Shown piece by piece: positions 16,811 through 25,947 of a stretch of 64,000 nt of DNA (position 1 is the stretch's first letter; each line of letters begins with the position of its first letter). Under the pieces are notes generated by a model, which was not told the origin of the DNA, ran no database searches, and worked only from the letters and a program-made list of their open reading frames with translations. A program made the position numbers and the translations under genes. The DNA is from GCA-2715965 sp047608975 (GTDB taxonomy: Bacteria; Verrucomicrobiota; Verrucomicrobiia; Limisphaerales; JAYPXF01), in NCBI GenBank assembly GCA_047608975.1, contig JBLFYM010000001.1, positions 1 to 64,000 of the forward strand. The letters are read 5' to 3'.

Positions 16811-19215
16811 ACCGACTCACCCAAACTGAAATCAATCGCGTGCTGGATGGTTCCCGCCGCGAGACGGTGTACCTGGTCGGTGCCGGTGGTTGTGGCATGA
16901 GTGCGGTGGGGCATCTGTTGCTGGACCTGGGATTTCTCGTGGCCGGTTCTGATCTGGCAACCAATGACGATGTCCGTCGATTGCAGGCCCGTGGGGCGGT
17001 GATCCATGAAGGACACAATCCCGAGCAGATTGAGTGGGCGCGTCCCGTGATGCTTGTGTATTCGTCGGCGATTCTGATGGAGAACGCCGAGTTGGCCGCC
17101 GCGCGCGCCCGGGCAATTCCGATCATCCGTCGCGCAACTCTGCTGGCCGCGCTGATGAACCGTCAGCAGGGAGTTTGTGTGGCGGGGATGCATGGCAAGA
17201 CGACCACTGCCGCATTGCTTGCGTATACGTTGAAAGAATTGGCCTTGGAACCCAGCTACGCCATCGGGGGCGGTGTGCCGCAACTCGGACGCAGTGCCGC
17301 GTTTTCCCAACACGAATGGGTGAACCTCGTGAATCACGCTAGCGAAGAGGGAACGGGCCTGAGTCAGGACGATACCTTTTTTGTGGTGGAAGCCGACGAG
17401 AGTGACGGCACCTTGAGTGTGTTCGAACCTCGTCACGCGATGATCCTCAATATCGATGAGGAACACCTGGAATACTTTGAAACGTTTGATGACATCACTG
17501 CGGAGTTCGGGCGGTTTGCCAGTCAGATCGAAGGCAAGCTGCTCTACTGCGCTGACGACCCGGATCTGATTGAGCTTCTGGCCCATCGCAACAATGCGAT
17601 TTCGTACGGCTTCAATCCGCTCGCCAATTATCGGATCGAGATCACCGACGGGTCCACCGCTTCCCCGGTCTTCGAAGTATTTCAGCGCGGTGAAAGCCTC
17701 GGCGAGTTCCGTACCAAATTGTTGGGGGCAAAGAACGTTTCCAACGCTGGCGGCGTGGTCGCCTTCCTGGCGGAGAATCATTTTTCCGGTCCGGAGATCG
17801 CGAAGGCGATGGCGAAGTTTTCCGGTGCCCAACGGCGGCAACAGCTGCTGTTCCGGAGCCTCGAACATCAGGTTTACGAAGATTACGGACATCACCCGCT
17901 CGAAATATCCGCCACCATCGCCGCGTTTCGAGAATTGAAACCCGGACGTCTGCTAGTCGCGTTTCAGCCACATCGCTTCACCCGGACCCGGCATCTGTTG
18001 GAAGACTTTTCCACCTGCTTCAAAGGAGCTGACAAGCTGTGGCTGACGGAGGTTTACGCCGCCAGCGAGAAGGCAATTCCCGGTGTCAATGGCGAACTGC
18101 TGGCCGCGGCCGTCAAAGCGCAGGGACAAGATGTGGCGTTTGCATCCAGCCTGGATCAATTATGGGAAGCCGTTCGTAACGAGATGCGACCAGGCGATAC
18201 CGTTCTGTTTCTGGGAGCGGGCGACGTGACCATTGCGGCGGCGGAATTGGTCAAACAACTTCAGACCGAGATGAGTCTTTCAAACAACCAGCAGCTGCTG
18301 GACGAATTGGGAACGCGCTTGTCCGATGACAGCATCATCAGGGCGAATGAACCGTTGGCCAAAAAGACCACCATGCGGGTCGGTGGCCCCGCCGAAATCT
18401 ATGTCGAGCCGGCGAGCGAGGAAGATCTCGCCACGTTGATCCGGTTTTGCAATGAGAAGACCGTGCCGCTCACGGCGCTTGGGCGAGGCTCAAACCTGCT
18501 CATCCGGGATGGCGGCGTTCGTGGCGTCGTGATGAGTTTTGCCCATGAGAAGTTTGCGAAGATCGAGGCGGAGGGACTGCGACTTCATTGCGGCGCGGGT
18601 GCGCGGTTGAAGAACGTCGCTGTGGAAGCGCGCAATCACGAGATCTCCGGTCTGGAGTTTTTGGAAGGTATCCCCGGCAGTGTCGGTGGCGCGTTGCGCA
18701 TGAACGCCGGCGCGATGGGGAGTGAAATGTTCGACTACGTGGAACGGATGCGATTCATGGATCGAAACGGGGACGTGCACGAGGTGACCCCCGCGGACAT
18801 CGAGGTGAAATACCGTTCCTGCCCCATGTTGCAGGACGCCTTTGCCATCGGGGCGGTGCTTCGGGGTGAAACGGCGAGCCGTGACGAGATCGAGGCACGC
18901 ATGAAAAATTACAGCCAGAAGCGCTGGGGTTCCCAACCCGCCGCGTCGAGTGCGGGCTGCATATTTAAGAACCCGACTGAGATCGCCGCCGGCAAATTGG
19001 TGGATGAATTGAACCTGAAAGGAATGCGGGTCGGCGGGGCGATGGTCTCGGATGTGCATGGAAATTTTATGGTGAACGCCGGCCAGGCCACGGCGCGCGA
19101 TGTGCTCGAACTGATCGCCATGGTTCAGCGCAAGGTGAAGGAGGCGCGCGGGATCGATCTGCATGCCGAGGTGCAGGTGATCGGCGATGATCCGGTGGTG
19201 GAGAATCAGGGATGA
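16807..19215 (+). CDS. murC-murB: Fused UDP-MurNAc:L-Ala ligase MurC and enolpyruvate reductase MurB
   Basis: One 802-residue chain carries two enzymes of the same pathway. Residues 1 to about 475 are MurC: 'VGAGGCGMSAVGHLLL', P-loop 'GMHGKTTTAA' (Lys131), 'EADESDGTL' and 'DYGHHPLEI'. From about residue 489 it is MurB: 'TTMRVGGPAEIYVEP', 'LGRGSNLLI', 'GIPGSVGGALRMNAGA', and 'AGCIFKNP' where the position of the catalytic Ser of E. coli MurB is Cys718, a substitution also known in other MurB proteins. MurC uses the product of MurB, so fusion brings sequential steps together. Overlaps murG and ddl by four bases each. Confidence 0.96.
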   Translation: MNRLTQTEINRVLDGSRRETVYLVGAGGCGMSAVGHLLLDLGFLVAGSDLATNDDVRRLQARGAVIHEGHNPEQIEWARPVMLVYSSAILMENAELAAARARAIPIIRRATLLAALMNRQQGVCVAGMHGKTTTAALLAYTLKELALEPSYAIGGGVPQLGRSAAFSQHEWVNLVNHASEEGTGLSQDDTFFVVEADESDGTLSVFEPRHAMILNIDEEHLEYFETFDDITAEFGRFASQIEGKLLYCADDPDLIELLAHRNNAISYGFNPLANYRIEITDGSTASPVFEVFQRGESLGEFRTKLLGAKNVSNAGGVVAFLAENHFSGPEIAKAMAKFSGAQRRQQLLFRSLEHQVYEDYGHHPLEISATIAAFRELKPGRLLVAFQPHRFTRTRHLLEDFSTCFKGADKLWLTEVYAASEKAIPGVNGELLAAAVKAQGQDVAFASSLDQLWEAVRNEMRPGDTVLFLGAGDVTIAAAELVKQLQTEMSLSNNQQLLDELGTRLSDDSIIRANEPLAKKTTMRVGGPAEIYVEPASEEDLATLIRFCNEKTVPLTALGRGSNLLIRDGGVRGVVMSFAHEKFAKIEAEGLRLHCGAGARLKNVAVEARNHEISGLEFLEGIPGSVGGALRMNAGAMGSEMFDYVERMRFMDRNGDVHEVTPADIEVKYRSCPMLQDAFAIGAVLRGETASRDEIEARMKNYSQKRWGSQPAASSAGCIFKNPTEIAAGKLVDELNLKGMRVGGAMVSDVHGNFMVNAGQATARDVLELIAMVQRKVKEARGIDLHAEVQVIGDDPVVENQG

Positions 19216-20138
19216 AGCGGGGCCCATTAAATATCACAGTCATGCTGGGCGGGCCTTCGGCTGAACGCGAAGTGTCCTTGAGTACCGGTGCCGGGGTGGC
19301 TCTCGCCCTGCGTGAAGCCGGCCAGAACGTTACGGAACTCGATCCCCAAGACACCGGCTGGCAATTGCCGCCGGAGACCGACGTCGTATTCCTCGCTCTG
19401 CATGGCACCTATGGCGAGGACGGCAAAGTGCAGACGGAATTGGATCAGCTGGGGATTCCCTACACGGGCTGCGATGCAGAATCGAGCCGGGTGGCATTTG
19501 ACAAAGCGCTGTCGAAGGAGGCCTTTGTTGCCGCCGGAGTGCCTACCGCTCCTTTCGAGGTCCTCACCAAGGACAGCGATCTGGCAGAGATTCTCAAAGG
19601 GAAGTTTTGTCCGCCCGTGGTGTTGAAACCCGTCTGTCAGGGATCCAGCGTCGGGCTTCAGTTTGTGGAACGGGAGGATGAGTTTCCGAAGCAACTCCGG
19701 GATTCATTGCGCCATGGTGACCGGATTCTGTTGGAGCCGCGCATCGATGGACGCGAGGTCACCGTGGGGGTGATCGACGATGCGCTGTTGCCGGTGGTCG
19801 AAATTTGCCCCAAGGAAGGCACTTACGACTTCGCAAACAAATATACCGTCGGGGCCACGGAATATCATTGTCCGGCCGACCTCCCGGAAGCCATCACCGC
19901 GCGGATTCAGGAGAATGCCCTCCAAGCATTCAAAGCGCTCGGTTGCCGGGACTATGCCCGGGTAGACCTCATGCTCACTAAGGAGAGTGAAGTGCTGGTG
20001 TTGGAAGTGAATACTTTGCCCGGAATGACAGAGACAAGTCTGCTTCCCAAGGCGGCCGTCGTCGCCGGGATGAGCTATCAGGAATTGTGTATGAAAATGA
20101 TTCAGCTCGCGTGTGATCGCGAGTCGGTCACTGCCTAG
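19212..20138 (+). CDS. ddl: D-alanine:D-alanine ligase
   Basis: ATP-grasp enzyme making the dipeptide used by MurF. At 308 residues it has the DdlB size. Motifs: 'VMLGGPSAEREVSLSTG' at the N-terminus, 'ALHGTYGEDGKVQ', 'VLKPVCQGSSVGL', and the C-terminal 'VLEVNTLPGMTETSLLPKAA' that contributes metal and dipeptide binding. The ATG overlaps the murB stop (ATGA). Confidence 0.97.
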   Translation: MKRGPLNITVMLGGPSAEREVSLSTGAGVALALREAGQNVTELDPQDTGWQLPPETDVVFLALHGTYGEDGKVQTELDQLGIPYTGCDAESSRVAFDKALSKEAFVAAGVPTAPFEVLTKDSDLAEILKGKFCPPVVLKPVCQGSSVGLQFVEREDEFPKQLRDSLRHGDRILLEPRIDGREVTVGVIDDALLPVVEICPKEGTYDFANKYTVGATEYHCPADLPEAITARIQENALQAFKALGCRDYARVDLMLTKESEVLVLEVNTLPGMTETSLLPKAAVVAGMSYQELCMKMIQLACDRESVTA

Positions 20139-20141
20139 GAA

Positions 20142-21122
20142 ATGGCTGCGAAAACAAAAAAGACCAAACGAAAGACTGTAAATCGGCGGAAGAACGACCG
20201 GCATGTCTTGGACGTCAAGCTGCGCAATGATCAGCTCCGCCGTCAACGCACCAAGTTTGCGACCGGCTTCTTCTCCGTCCTGTTCGTGGTTGCCGCCATC
20301 ATCCTGATGGCTTGGCGGGGGGTGGATTGGTCCCTCTCCGAATTCGTCTACCGCAATCCCGCTTTTGCCATCAAGGAGATTGACGTCACCACGGACGGAT
20401 ACCTGACGCGGGAAACAATTCTTCAATGGGCTGGCGTAAAGCCGAATGACAACCTGATGGCCTTGGACCTCCAGCTGGTGAAGCGAAAGTTGGAGCGGGT
20501 TCCGGTGGTCGGCGCCGTCTCGCTGGAGCGCATTCTGCCTGACCGCTTGCGCATCAAGGTGGCGGAAAGGTTTGCCGTGGCCCGGGTTTCAATGCTGCTG
20601 CCGCATCCCAACGGCAAGGAACACTACACCGCCACGGTACCGCTGGATCCGGATGGTTATGTGCTCGTGCCCCTGCGCCGAAACCATGTGACCGATCATC
20701 GCGTATTGAACTATGCGGCGTTGCCGGAACTCAAGGGCTTTGATGAATCCGAGCTTCGAACCTCGGGCAAACTGGCCAATCGGCGGGTCCTCGCCGCCCT
20801 GCGCCTGGTGGCTGACTTTCGTCGCTCACCCATGCTGGGGCTGATCAACATCGAGCAGATTGAACTCGAAGAGAACCGCACGCTCACCGTGGTGACACGA
20901 AAGGGTATGCAGGTGAAATTTTCGTCGAAAAATCGGTTCGATCAGCAGCTGATGCATTGGCGTCAGATCCACGATCTGGCCCGGCAGGCAGGCAAAGAAA
21001 TCAGCCAACTCGACCTTTCCGTCAGCAACAATGTCCCCTTGCACTGGAAGGATGTGGCACCCGTAAATCGCCGCTCCAGCACGCGCCCCACCGGACACGG
21101 GCATCTCTCGAACAATGTTTAA
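20142..21122 (+). CDS. ftsQ: Cell division protein FtsQ
   Basis: Bitopic division protein linking FtsL/FtsB to the divisome. A strongly basic cytoplasmic start of about 42 residues (KTKKTKRKTVNRRKNDR), one membrane helix (about 43-60), a POTRA domain ('AFAIKEIDVTTDGYLTRETIL ... IKVAERFAVARV') and a C-terminal beta domain are visible. The product (326 residues) is longer than E. coli FtsQ, and the last 50 residues are unlike the family. It overlaps ftsA by eight bases. Confidence 0.93.
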   Translation: MAAKTKKTKRKTVNRRKNDRHVLDVKLRNDQLRRQRTKFATGFFSVLFVVAAIILMAWRGVDWSLSEFVYRNPAFAIKEIDVTTDGYLTRETILQWAGVKPNDNLMALDLQLVKRKLERVPVVGAVSLERILPDRLRIKVAERFAVARVSMLLPHPNGKEHYTATVPLDPDGYVLVPLRRNHVTDHRVLNYAALPELKGFDESELRTSGKLANRRVLAALRLVADFRRSPMLGLINIEQIELEENRTLTVVTRKGMQVKFSSKNRFDQQLMHWRQIHDLARQAGKEISQLDLSVSNNVPLHWKDVAPVNRRSSTRPTGHGHLSNNV

Positions 21123-22320
21123 CATCATCCCGAAACTCTTCTCGGAGAAGTCCCGGATTATTGTCGGGCTGGAGATAGGTACCTCAAAGGTCACGTCGAT
21201 GGTCGGTGAACTCACCGACAGCGGCACCCTGACGATCATCGGCGGCGGGAGTGCGCCCTCCCGTGGTGTTCGCAAGGGGGAGATTGTGAATTTTGAGAAG
21301 GCCGAAGAGGATATTCGCGCCGCTGTCGTTCAGGCGGAAGAGATCGCCGATGTCGAGGTCGGCAGTGTCTATCTCGGCGTGACCGGAGCGCATTTGCGCA
21401 GCCTGAACAACCGCGGCTTCAACCGGGTGGAGTCGGTGGAACATGAGATTTCGCAGACCGACGTGGAGGACGTGTTGCGCAGTGCCAAAGGCTTTAATAA
21501 GCCCTCTGAAAATACGGTCCTGCATGCGATACGCCAACTATTTACGGTGAATGGGCAGGCGGGCATTGCCGATCCGGTCGGTATGAAAGGCAATCAGCTT
21601 GAGCTGGACGTGCATGTGGTTCACGGCGTGACCACCCGACTTCAGAATCCGGCGCTCGCGGTTCGCGGATTGGACATTGATGTGGAGGAACTGGTTTTCA
21701 GTGGTTTGGCCTCATCGCTCGCAGTGCTGACGCCTGAGCAGAAGGAGAACGGCGCGTTGGTCATCGACATCGGAGCGGGAACCACCGAGTTCGTGGCGTA
21801 TTGCAACGGCGTCGTGCGGCATACCGGGGTGATTGCCGTGGGGGGCGATCATGTCACCAATGATCTTTCTTACGGTCTGAAAATTTCAATCCCGCGCGCC
21901 GATGCGCTAAAAAAGAAACATGGTGCCGCTCTGCCCAAAGATGAGCTGCGCGGGAAATCAATCAGCATGCCGAACGAACTCGGATTGCAAAACAAACTGA
22001 TCAATCTGGATCAGTTGCATCGCATCATGCATGCCCGCCTGGAGGAGACTTTTCAACTGATCGACGACGAACTCGAAGCCGTCGGTTTGCATGGCCAGAT
22101 TCGTGCCGGCGTGGTGATCACCGGTGGGGGCGCACGCATTCCCGGAATTGCCAGCCTTGCAGAAGAAGTTTTCGAACTCGACGCCACGACGGGTGCTGCT
22201 GATTCGTTCAATGGTGTGAAGGGGTTGCTGGAGCGTCCCGAAAACACGAACGCCATCGGGCTCGTAAGCTACGCCGCGATTCGCCTGAAGCGTCTGCGGG
22301 GCAAACGTCTCTTTTCCTGA
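21115..22320 (+). CDS. ftsA: Cell division protein FtsA
   Basis: Actin-like ATPase that tethers FtsZ to the membrane. Motifs include phosphate-1 'VGLEIGTSKVTSMVG' (the usual DIGT is EIGT), phosphate-2 'ALVIDIGAGTTEFVAY', and the adenosine motif 'AGVVITGGGARIPGI'. At 401 residues it ends in 'RLKRLRGKRLFS', a short basic stretch; the long linker and typical C-terminal amphipathic membrane helix of E. coli FtsA are not obvious. Start ATG 21115 lies inside the ftsQ end. Confidence 0.96.
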   Translation: MFNIIPKLFSEKSRIIVGLEIGTSKVTSMVGELTDSGTLTIIGGGSAPSRGVRKGEIVNFEKAEEDIRAAVVQAEEIADVEVGSVYLGVTGAHLRSLNNRGFNRVESVEHEISQTDVEDVLRSAKGFNKPSENTVLHAIRQLFTVNGQAGIADPVGMKGNQLELDVHVVHGVTTRLQNPALAVRGLDIDVEELVFSGLASSLAVLTPEQKENGALVIDIGAGTTEFVAYCNGVVRHTGVIAVGGDHVTNDLSYGLKISIPRADALKKKHGAALPKDELRGKSISMPNELGLQNKLINLDQLHRIMHARLEETFQLIDDELEAVGLHGQIRAGVVITGGGARIPGIASLAEEVFELDATTGAADSFNGVKGLLERPENTNAIGLVSYAAIRLKRLRGKRLFS

Positions 22321-22341
22321 AAGCGCCGACTGATCATAGCC

Positions 22342-23643
22342 ATGAACCCAGAAAACTCAGAAACAACCCGCGTTCCCTCGGCCATTACTGGCTTGTCTCT
22401 CAAGGTCTTTGGTCTTGGGACTGCCGGCTGTAATCTTGCCGATCACCTTTCCGGAGTGGGGCTTTCCGGCGCGGAGTTTTTCGCGATGGACAGCGACGCC
22501 CAGTCACTCTCGCGTTGCGGTATTGAAAACCGAACTTTGATCGGCGAACAGACCACCGGCGGTTTGGGGGGAGGCGGTGATCTTGAGCGCGGAAGGGCCG
22601 CGATTCGTGAAGATGTCGAAGTTCTCGAAGAGATCGACCAGATCTGCGAAGGCACGGATCTGGTTTTCATTTTGGCCGGTCTCGGGGGCGGCACCGGAGC
22701 TGGAGCAGCTCCCATCATTGCGGCCAAGGCAAAGGAAGCCGGCGCGTTGGTGATTGGTTTCGTAACGCTGCCCTTTGACCTTGAGGGCCGACACAAAGGA
22801 CAGCAGGCAATGGAAGGGCTGGCGGATTTGCAGAAAAGTGCGGACGGTGTGATTTGCCTGCCGAATCAGATGGTGTTCAAGCTCATCGATGAGAACACGA
22901 GCCTGCCCGAGACTTTTAAGACGACCAACGACTACGTGGCTCACGGAGTTCGAGCGATTTGGAAACTGGTTGCTGAACCCGGTAAATTGAATCTGGGATT
23001 TGCCGATTTGCGCAAACTGATCCACGGCCAGCATTCGCATAGTTCCTTCGCAACGGTGGAAGCGGGTGGTCCGCAACGGATTCGCGATGCGGCGGAAAGC
23101 CTCGTTGCCCATCCGTTGCTTGATGACGGCAAGGTGCTTGCGGAAGCGGAAACCGTTCTGGTCAGCGTTTGTGGCTCGGCAAGCATATCCGTGGCGGAAC
23201 TCACGCGACTCAGCGAACAACTGCAACGCCAATGCGAGCAGGCAGAAATTAAAATCGGTGCCATCATCGACGATTCACTCGGTGATCAGATCAGTGTGAC
23301 TTTGGTAGCCGCCCGGAGAGATTCAGCGACGGACCCCGAGGTGTCCGAGCTTTCCCGTGTAAGCGGGGATGGAGACAACGGCGTTCCGCTCACCGCTCTT
23401 ACCGGCCCACCCGGCACGCGTAACAATTCGGAGCCCGATGAAGAACCCGCCAACGCCGCTCCCAGTCCGGTTGGGAAATCATGGCGCCGCCGCGGCAAGC
23501 GTGAACGCTCCGTGCATCCGCAGTTGCCACTGGACATGGCTCCGAAAGGTCGTTTCGACAAGGGCGAACCGACGCTCTACAAGGGCGAAGACTTGGATAT
23601 ACCTACCTTTGTGCGCCGCGGGGTCCCGTTTAACCTGAGTTGA
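22342..23643 (+). CDS. ftsZ: Divergent cell division GTPase FtsZ
   Basis: Tubulin homologue forming the division ring. The GTP-binding signature is intact (G115-G-G-T-G-A-G121, LGGGTGAGAAP), as is the C-terminal conserved peptide for FtsA binding ('DLDIPTFVRRG'). Elsewhere the protein is unusual: the first conserved Asp of the T7 loop (family NxDFAD) is Gly219 in 'NLGFADL', with the second Asp (222) kept; 'PNDR' is 'PNQM'; and the N-terminus starts only about 16 residues before the first strand. The C-terminal linker (about 330-410) is Pro/Asn/basic-rich. Last gene of the cluster. Confidence 0.95.
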   Translation: MNPENSETTRVPSAITGLSLKVFGLGTAGCNLADHLSGVGLSGAEFFAMDSDAQSLSRCGIENRTLIGEQTTGGLGGGGDLERGRAAIREDVEVLEEIDQICEGTDLVFILAGLGGGTGAGAAPIIAAKAKEAGALVIGFVTLPFDLEGRHKGQQAMEGLADLQKSADGVICLPNQMVFKLIDENTSLPETFKTTNDYVAHGVRAIWKLVAEPGKLNLGFADLRKLIHGQHSHSSFATVEAGGPQRIRDAAESLVAHPLLDDGKVLAEAETVLVSVCGSASISVAELTRLSEQLQRQCEQAEIKIGAIIDDSLGDQISVTLVAARRDSATDPEVSELSRVSGDGDNGVPLTALTGPPGTRNNSEPDEEPANAAPSPVGKSWRRRGKRERSVHPQLPLDMAPKGRFDKGEPTLYKGEDLDIPTFVRRGVPFNLS

Positions 23644-23722
23644 AGGATCAGGCTGCTGCGGGCGTATCGTGTAACTGCACGCGACTTGGCTATAAAAAAT
23701 ATTTCGGCTGCCCTGCATTCGT

Positions 23723-24169
23723 TCAACGCGGGACGATCTCTTGTTTCGCGTCCACGGATTCGTGAATCCCATTCGAATCTTTCGTCTGCTTCGATTTTTC
23801 GCTCCAGGTAATCAGGCTGGCTCCGGCCACAATCAACAGGACCCCACTCCAGCGTACCCAAGAGACCTCTTCGTGCAGGAAACACTTCGCTGACAGGGTG
23901 GTCAGAGCGAAACCGAGGGCGGTGAGCGGCCAGACGAAGCTCACGTCGGCACGGGATAGGAGGACGAGGAGAATTCCGAAAAAAACGGTTTCGAGGGCGA
24001 CGCCAATAACCAGATTAGGATTTGTCGCTCCCGCTTTGAGCACCCGCAGAATATCCGCGAGGCTGACGCTTTCGAGTCCGCCGATCTGCTTTAAGCCCTT
24101 GCTCAGGAGTACGACCCCGAGCGCTTCGCAGAGCAGACCCACCAGCAGGATAAGAATGAGTTTCGTCAT
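23723..24169 (-). CDS. Small EmrE/EamA-like membrane protein
   Basis: About 148 residues with four or five membrane helices: 'LILILLVGLLCEALGVVLLSKGLKQIGG', 'VIGVALETVFFGILLVLLS', 'FVWPLTALGFALTTLSAKCFL', 'VRWSGVLLIVAGASLITW', then a polar tail. The order matches one EamA repeat or a small multidrug resistance type subunit, and the motif 'SFVWPLTALGFALTTLSAKCFLHEEVS' region has the conserved 'W/P...EE' arrangement of that group. The ATG at 24169 is chosen; upstream codons lie in a different gene. It follows hpnK and may export or flip a lipid-linked product, but the substrate is unknown. Confidence 0.75.
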   Translation of the reverse strand: MTKLILILLVGLLCEALGVVLLSKGLKQIGGLESVSLADILRVLKAGATNPNLVIGVALETVFFGILLVLLSRADVSFVWPLTALGFALTTLSAKCFLHEEVSWVRWSGVLLIVAGASLITWSEKSKQTKDSNGIHESVDAKQEIVPR

Positions 24170-25085
24170 TTTGATTGGACTCTTCTTCGGGAGCCTGTCG
24201 TCGCGAAGCCTTGAATTCAATCTCTGAAGATGCGGGGGACGGATCGATCACTCCATCGAGGGCACCATAGGTGGTGAGTTGGATGTTGTGACGCTCGATC
24301 TGCGCGCGGATATCCTGATTGATGAGCGCGTCGAATTCCTCCGCCGGCGGTTCGCAGCTGGGATGGGAATAAAGTTCGGTGGTGCCGGTAGGCATCAGCG
24401 GCAGCAGTCGGGTGATGAAGTCGGCATCTATCCGCCCATTCTGCAGCAGCCCGAAGACCCGATCTGTGTGCCTAATCTTGCGGGCGGCGAGATGCGGCAA
24501 AGCCCGGCGAGCCAAACGGTCGAAAATTGCTGCGTGGCTGTGACGGGAGAGCCATTCGCCCTTGTCGAGGCGCCGGTTGAGTTCGTAAGGATCGCGGGTG
24601 AGGCGGAGGTGGCGCACGTTCCAATCGCGATGATGTTGCATCAACAGATCGAACACGGTCGGGTGCAGATGCATGTTGAGATGACCGTTTACATGATCCA
24701 GAGCGAGACCGGTTTTGTTGAACTTCGCGAATTGGGAGGCGATCTCTTTTTCGAGCAGGGGACGTAGCTTGCGCCGCGCCCAGTAGCGGAATCCCGTCCA
24801 CACAGGGGAGTCGCTGAAGTTACCGAAGGGATCGATCAGACCGGGCAATTCGGGTGGGGGCAGCGTGGCCTTCCCGCAAACCAGGGTCAGGTGCAAACCG
24901 ATCGCGAGCGTCGGTTGGGATTTTGCGATGCGAACGGCCTCGTCGAAGGCTTCGCCGTTCACCATCAGGCTTGCCGAGGTGAGGAAGCCTTCGCGATGAG
25001 CCCGGAGGACGGCGGTGTTGATCGATTTCGAACGGCCAAAATCGTCGGCGTTGACGATCAGTTTGCGGGCAGGTTCAGACGCCAT
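24015..25085 (-). CDS. hpnK: YdjC/ChbG-family deacetylase, HpnK-like
   Basis: Carbohydrate deacetylase fold with the metal-binding 'LIVNADDFGRSKSIN' at residue 9 onward, 'LAIGLHLTLVCGKA', 'DHVNGHLNMHLHP' and 'YSHPS'. The gene overlaps the end of hpnD by 11 bases, which with the homology suggests the hopanoid-associated protein HpnK, acting on a sugar head group. The ATG at 25085 gives MASEPARKLIVNADDFG. The family normally ends near 'QLTTYGALDG' (about residue 275); here about 80 low-complexity, basic residues follow, the last 50 read across the start of the next gene in another frame, as if an original stop had been lost. Confidence 0.85.
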   Translation of the reverse strand: MASEPARKLIVNADDFGRSKSINTAVLRAHREGFLTSASLMVNGEAFDEAVRIAKSQPTLAIGLHLTLVCGKATLPPPELPGLIDPFGNFSDSPVWTGFRYWARRKLRPLLEKEIASQFAKFNKTGLALDHVNGHLNMHLHPTVFDLLMQHHRDWNVRHLRLTRDPYELNRRLDKGEWLSRHSHAAIFDRLARRALPHLAARKIRHTDRVFGLLQNGRIDADFITRLLPLMPTGTTELYSHPSCEPPAEEFDALINQDIRAQIERHNIQLTTYGALDGVIDPSPASSEIEFKASRRQAPEEESNQNDETHSYPAGGSALRSARGRTPEQGLKADRRTRKRQPRGYSAGAQSGSDKS

Positions 25086-25947
25086 ACGCCGGTGCCACAC
25101 GTCCTGTGCAATGGCGGAACCAGCTTCTCAGGATGAGGAACATTTTGTGTGGCTTGCTGAGTTTTGTGGGCGTGGGGTTGAGCACTTGGTAGCCCCCCTT
25201 TTCGACTTTGCAAAGCAGTTTCCAATACACGGTGCCCATGAGTTCCGCAGCGACCATTGAGCGCCGGTCTTCGCGCGGGAGGATAGCCTGCGCGGATTGG
25301 TAGAAGCCCCGGGCGCGGGCCCCGAATTCTTGGGCCAGCCGGTTGAACTCAGGCGTGTATCGCCCTTTGAGAATGTCTTCCTCAGACACTCCGAATTCCC
25401 GGAGCGCCTCGAGCGGCAGGTAGATGCGGCCGCGTTCGGCGTCGTTCCCGACGTCTCTCAGGATGTTGGTGAATTGCAGGGCCTTGCCGAGCTGTACCGC
25501 GTAGTCGTGGCACTTCGGATTCTGGTACCCAAAGATTTCAATGCTCAAGAGTCCTACCACCGAGGCGACCTGATAACAGTATTGTTCCAGATCTGCGTAG
25601 GTCTCATAGCGTTCGATGTCGAGGTCGGCTTCGACTCCTTTCAGCAGTTCATCGAAAAGTCCGAACGTGAGTTTATGCTGAAGAATGGCCGGTTGGAATT
25701 CTCTCAGGACCGGCAGTTTTGGTTTGCCTCCATCGCAGGCCGTCTGGGTTTCCTTTCGCCAAAAGGCAAGCTGTGCGCGGCGATCATCGAGTGGCACGCT
25801 CTCCAGGTCGGCCACGTCGTCGACTTCACGGCAGTAGGCGTAGAGGGTGGTCATGTTCTGCCGTTTCTCCTTCGGCAGCATCACAAACGCGAGCGCGAGA
25901 TTGGAGGCGCTTTTCTTGGTGATGTTTTCGCTAATCGACTGGTTCAT
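25075..25947 (-). CDS. hpnD: Squalene/phytoene synthase family protein, HpnD-like
   Basis: Prenyl condensation enzyme; HpnD makes presqualene diphosphate from two farnesyl diphosphates for hopanoid or squalene synthesis. The two Asp-rich motifs are present: D43-D-V-A-D47 (CREVDDVAD) and 'LRDVGNDAERGR' (Asp165-Asp169), along with 'GYYCYQVASVVGLL'-type middle region (YCYQVASVVG). Start ATG 25947 gives MNQSISENITKKSASN; earlier starts are inside the upstream gene. HpnC, HpnE and a squalene-hopene cyclase are not in the window, so hopanoid rather than carotenoid use is an inference supported by hpnK next door. Confidence 0.88.
   Translation of the reverse strand: MNQSISENITKKSASNLALAFVMLPKEKRQNMTTLYAYCREVDDVADLESVPLDDRRAQLAFWRKETQTACDGGKPKLPVLREFQPAILQHKLTFGLFDELLKGVEADLDIERYETYADLEQYCYQVASVVGLLSIEIFGYQNPKCHDYAVQLGKALQFTNILRDVGNDAERGRIYLPLEALREFGVSEEDILKGRYTPEFNRLAQEFGARARGFYQSAQAILPREDRRSMVAAELMGTVYWKLLCKVEKGGYQVLNPTPTKLSKPHKMFLILRSWFRHCTGRVAPAYGV

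Noticed and set aside
22342..23643. Idea that the FtsZ-like gene is a bacterial tubulin or TubZ
   Set aside because: It is in the canonical dcw position after ftsA, has GGGTGAG and the C-terminal DIPTFVRR peptide, all FtsZ traits.
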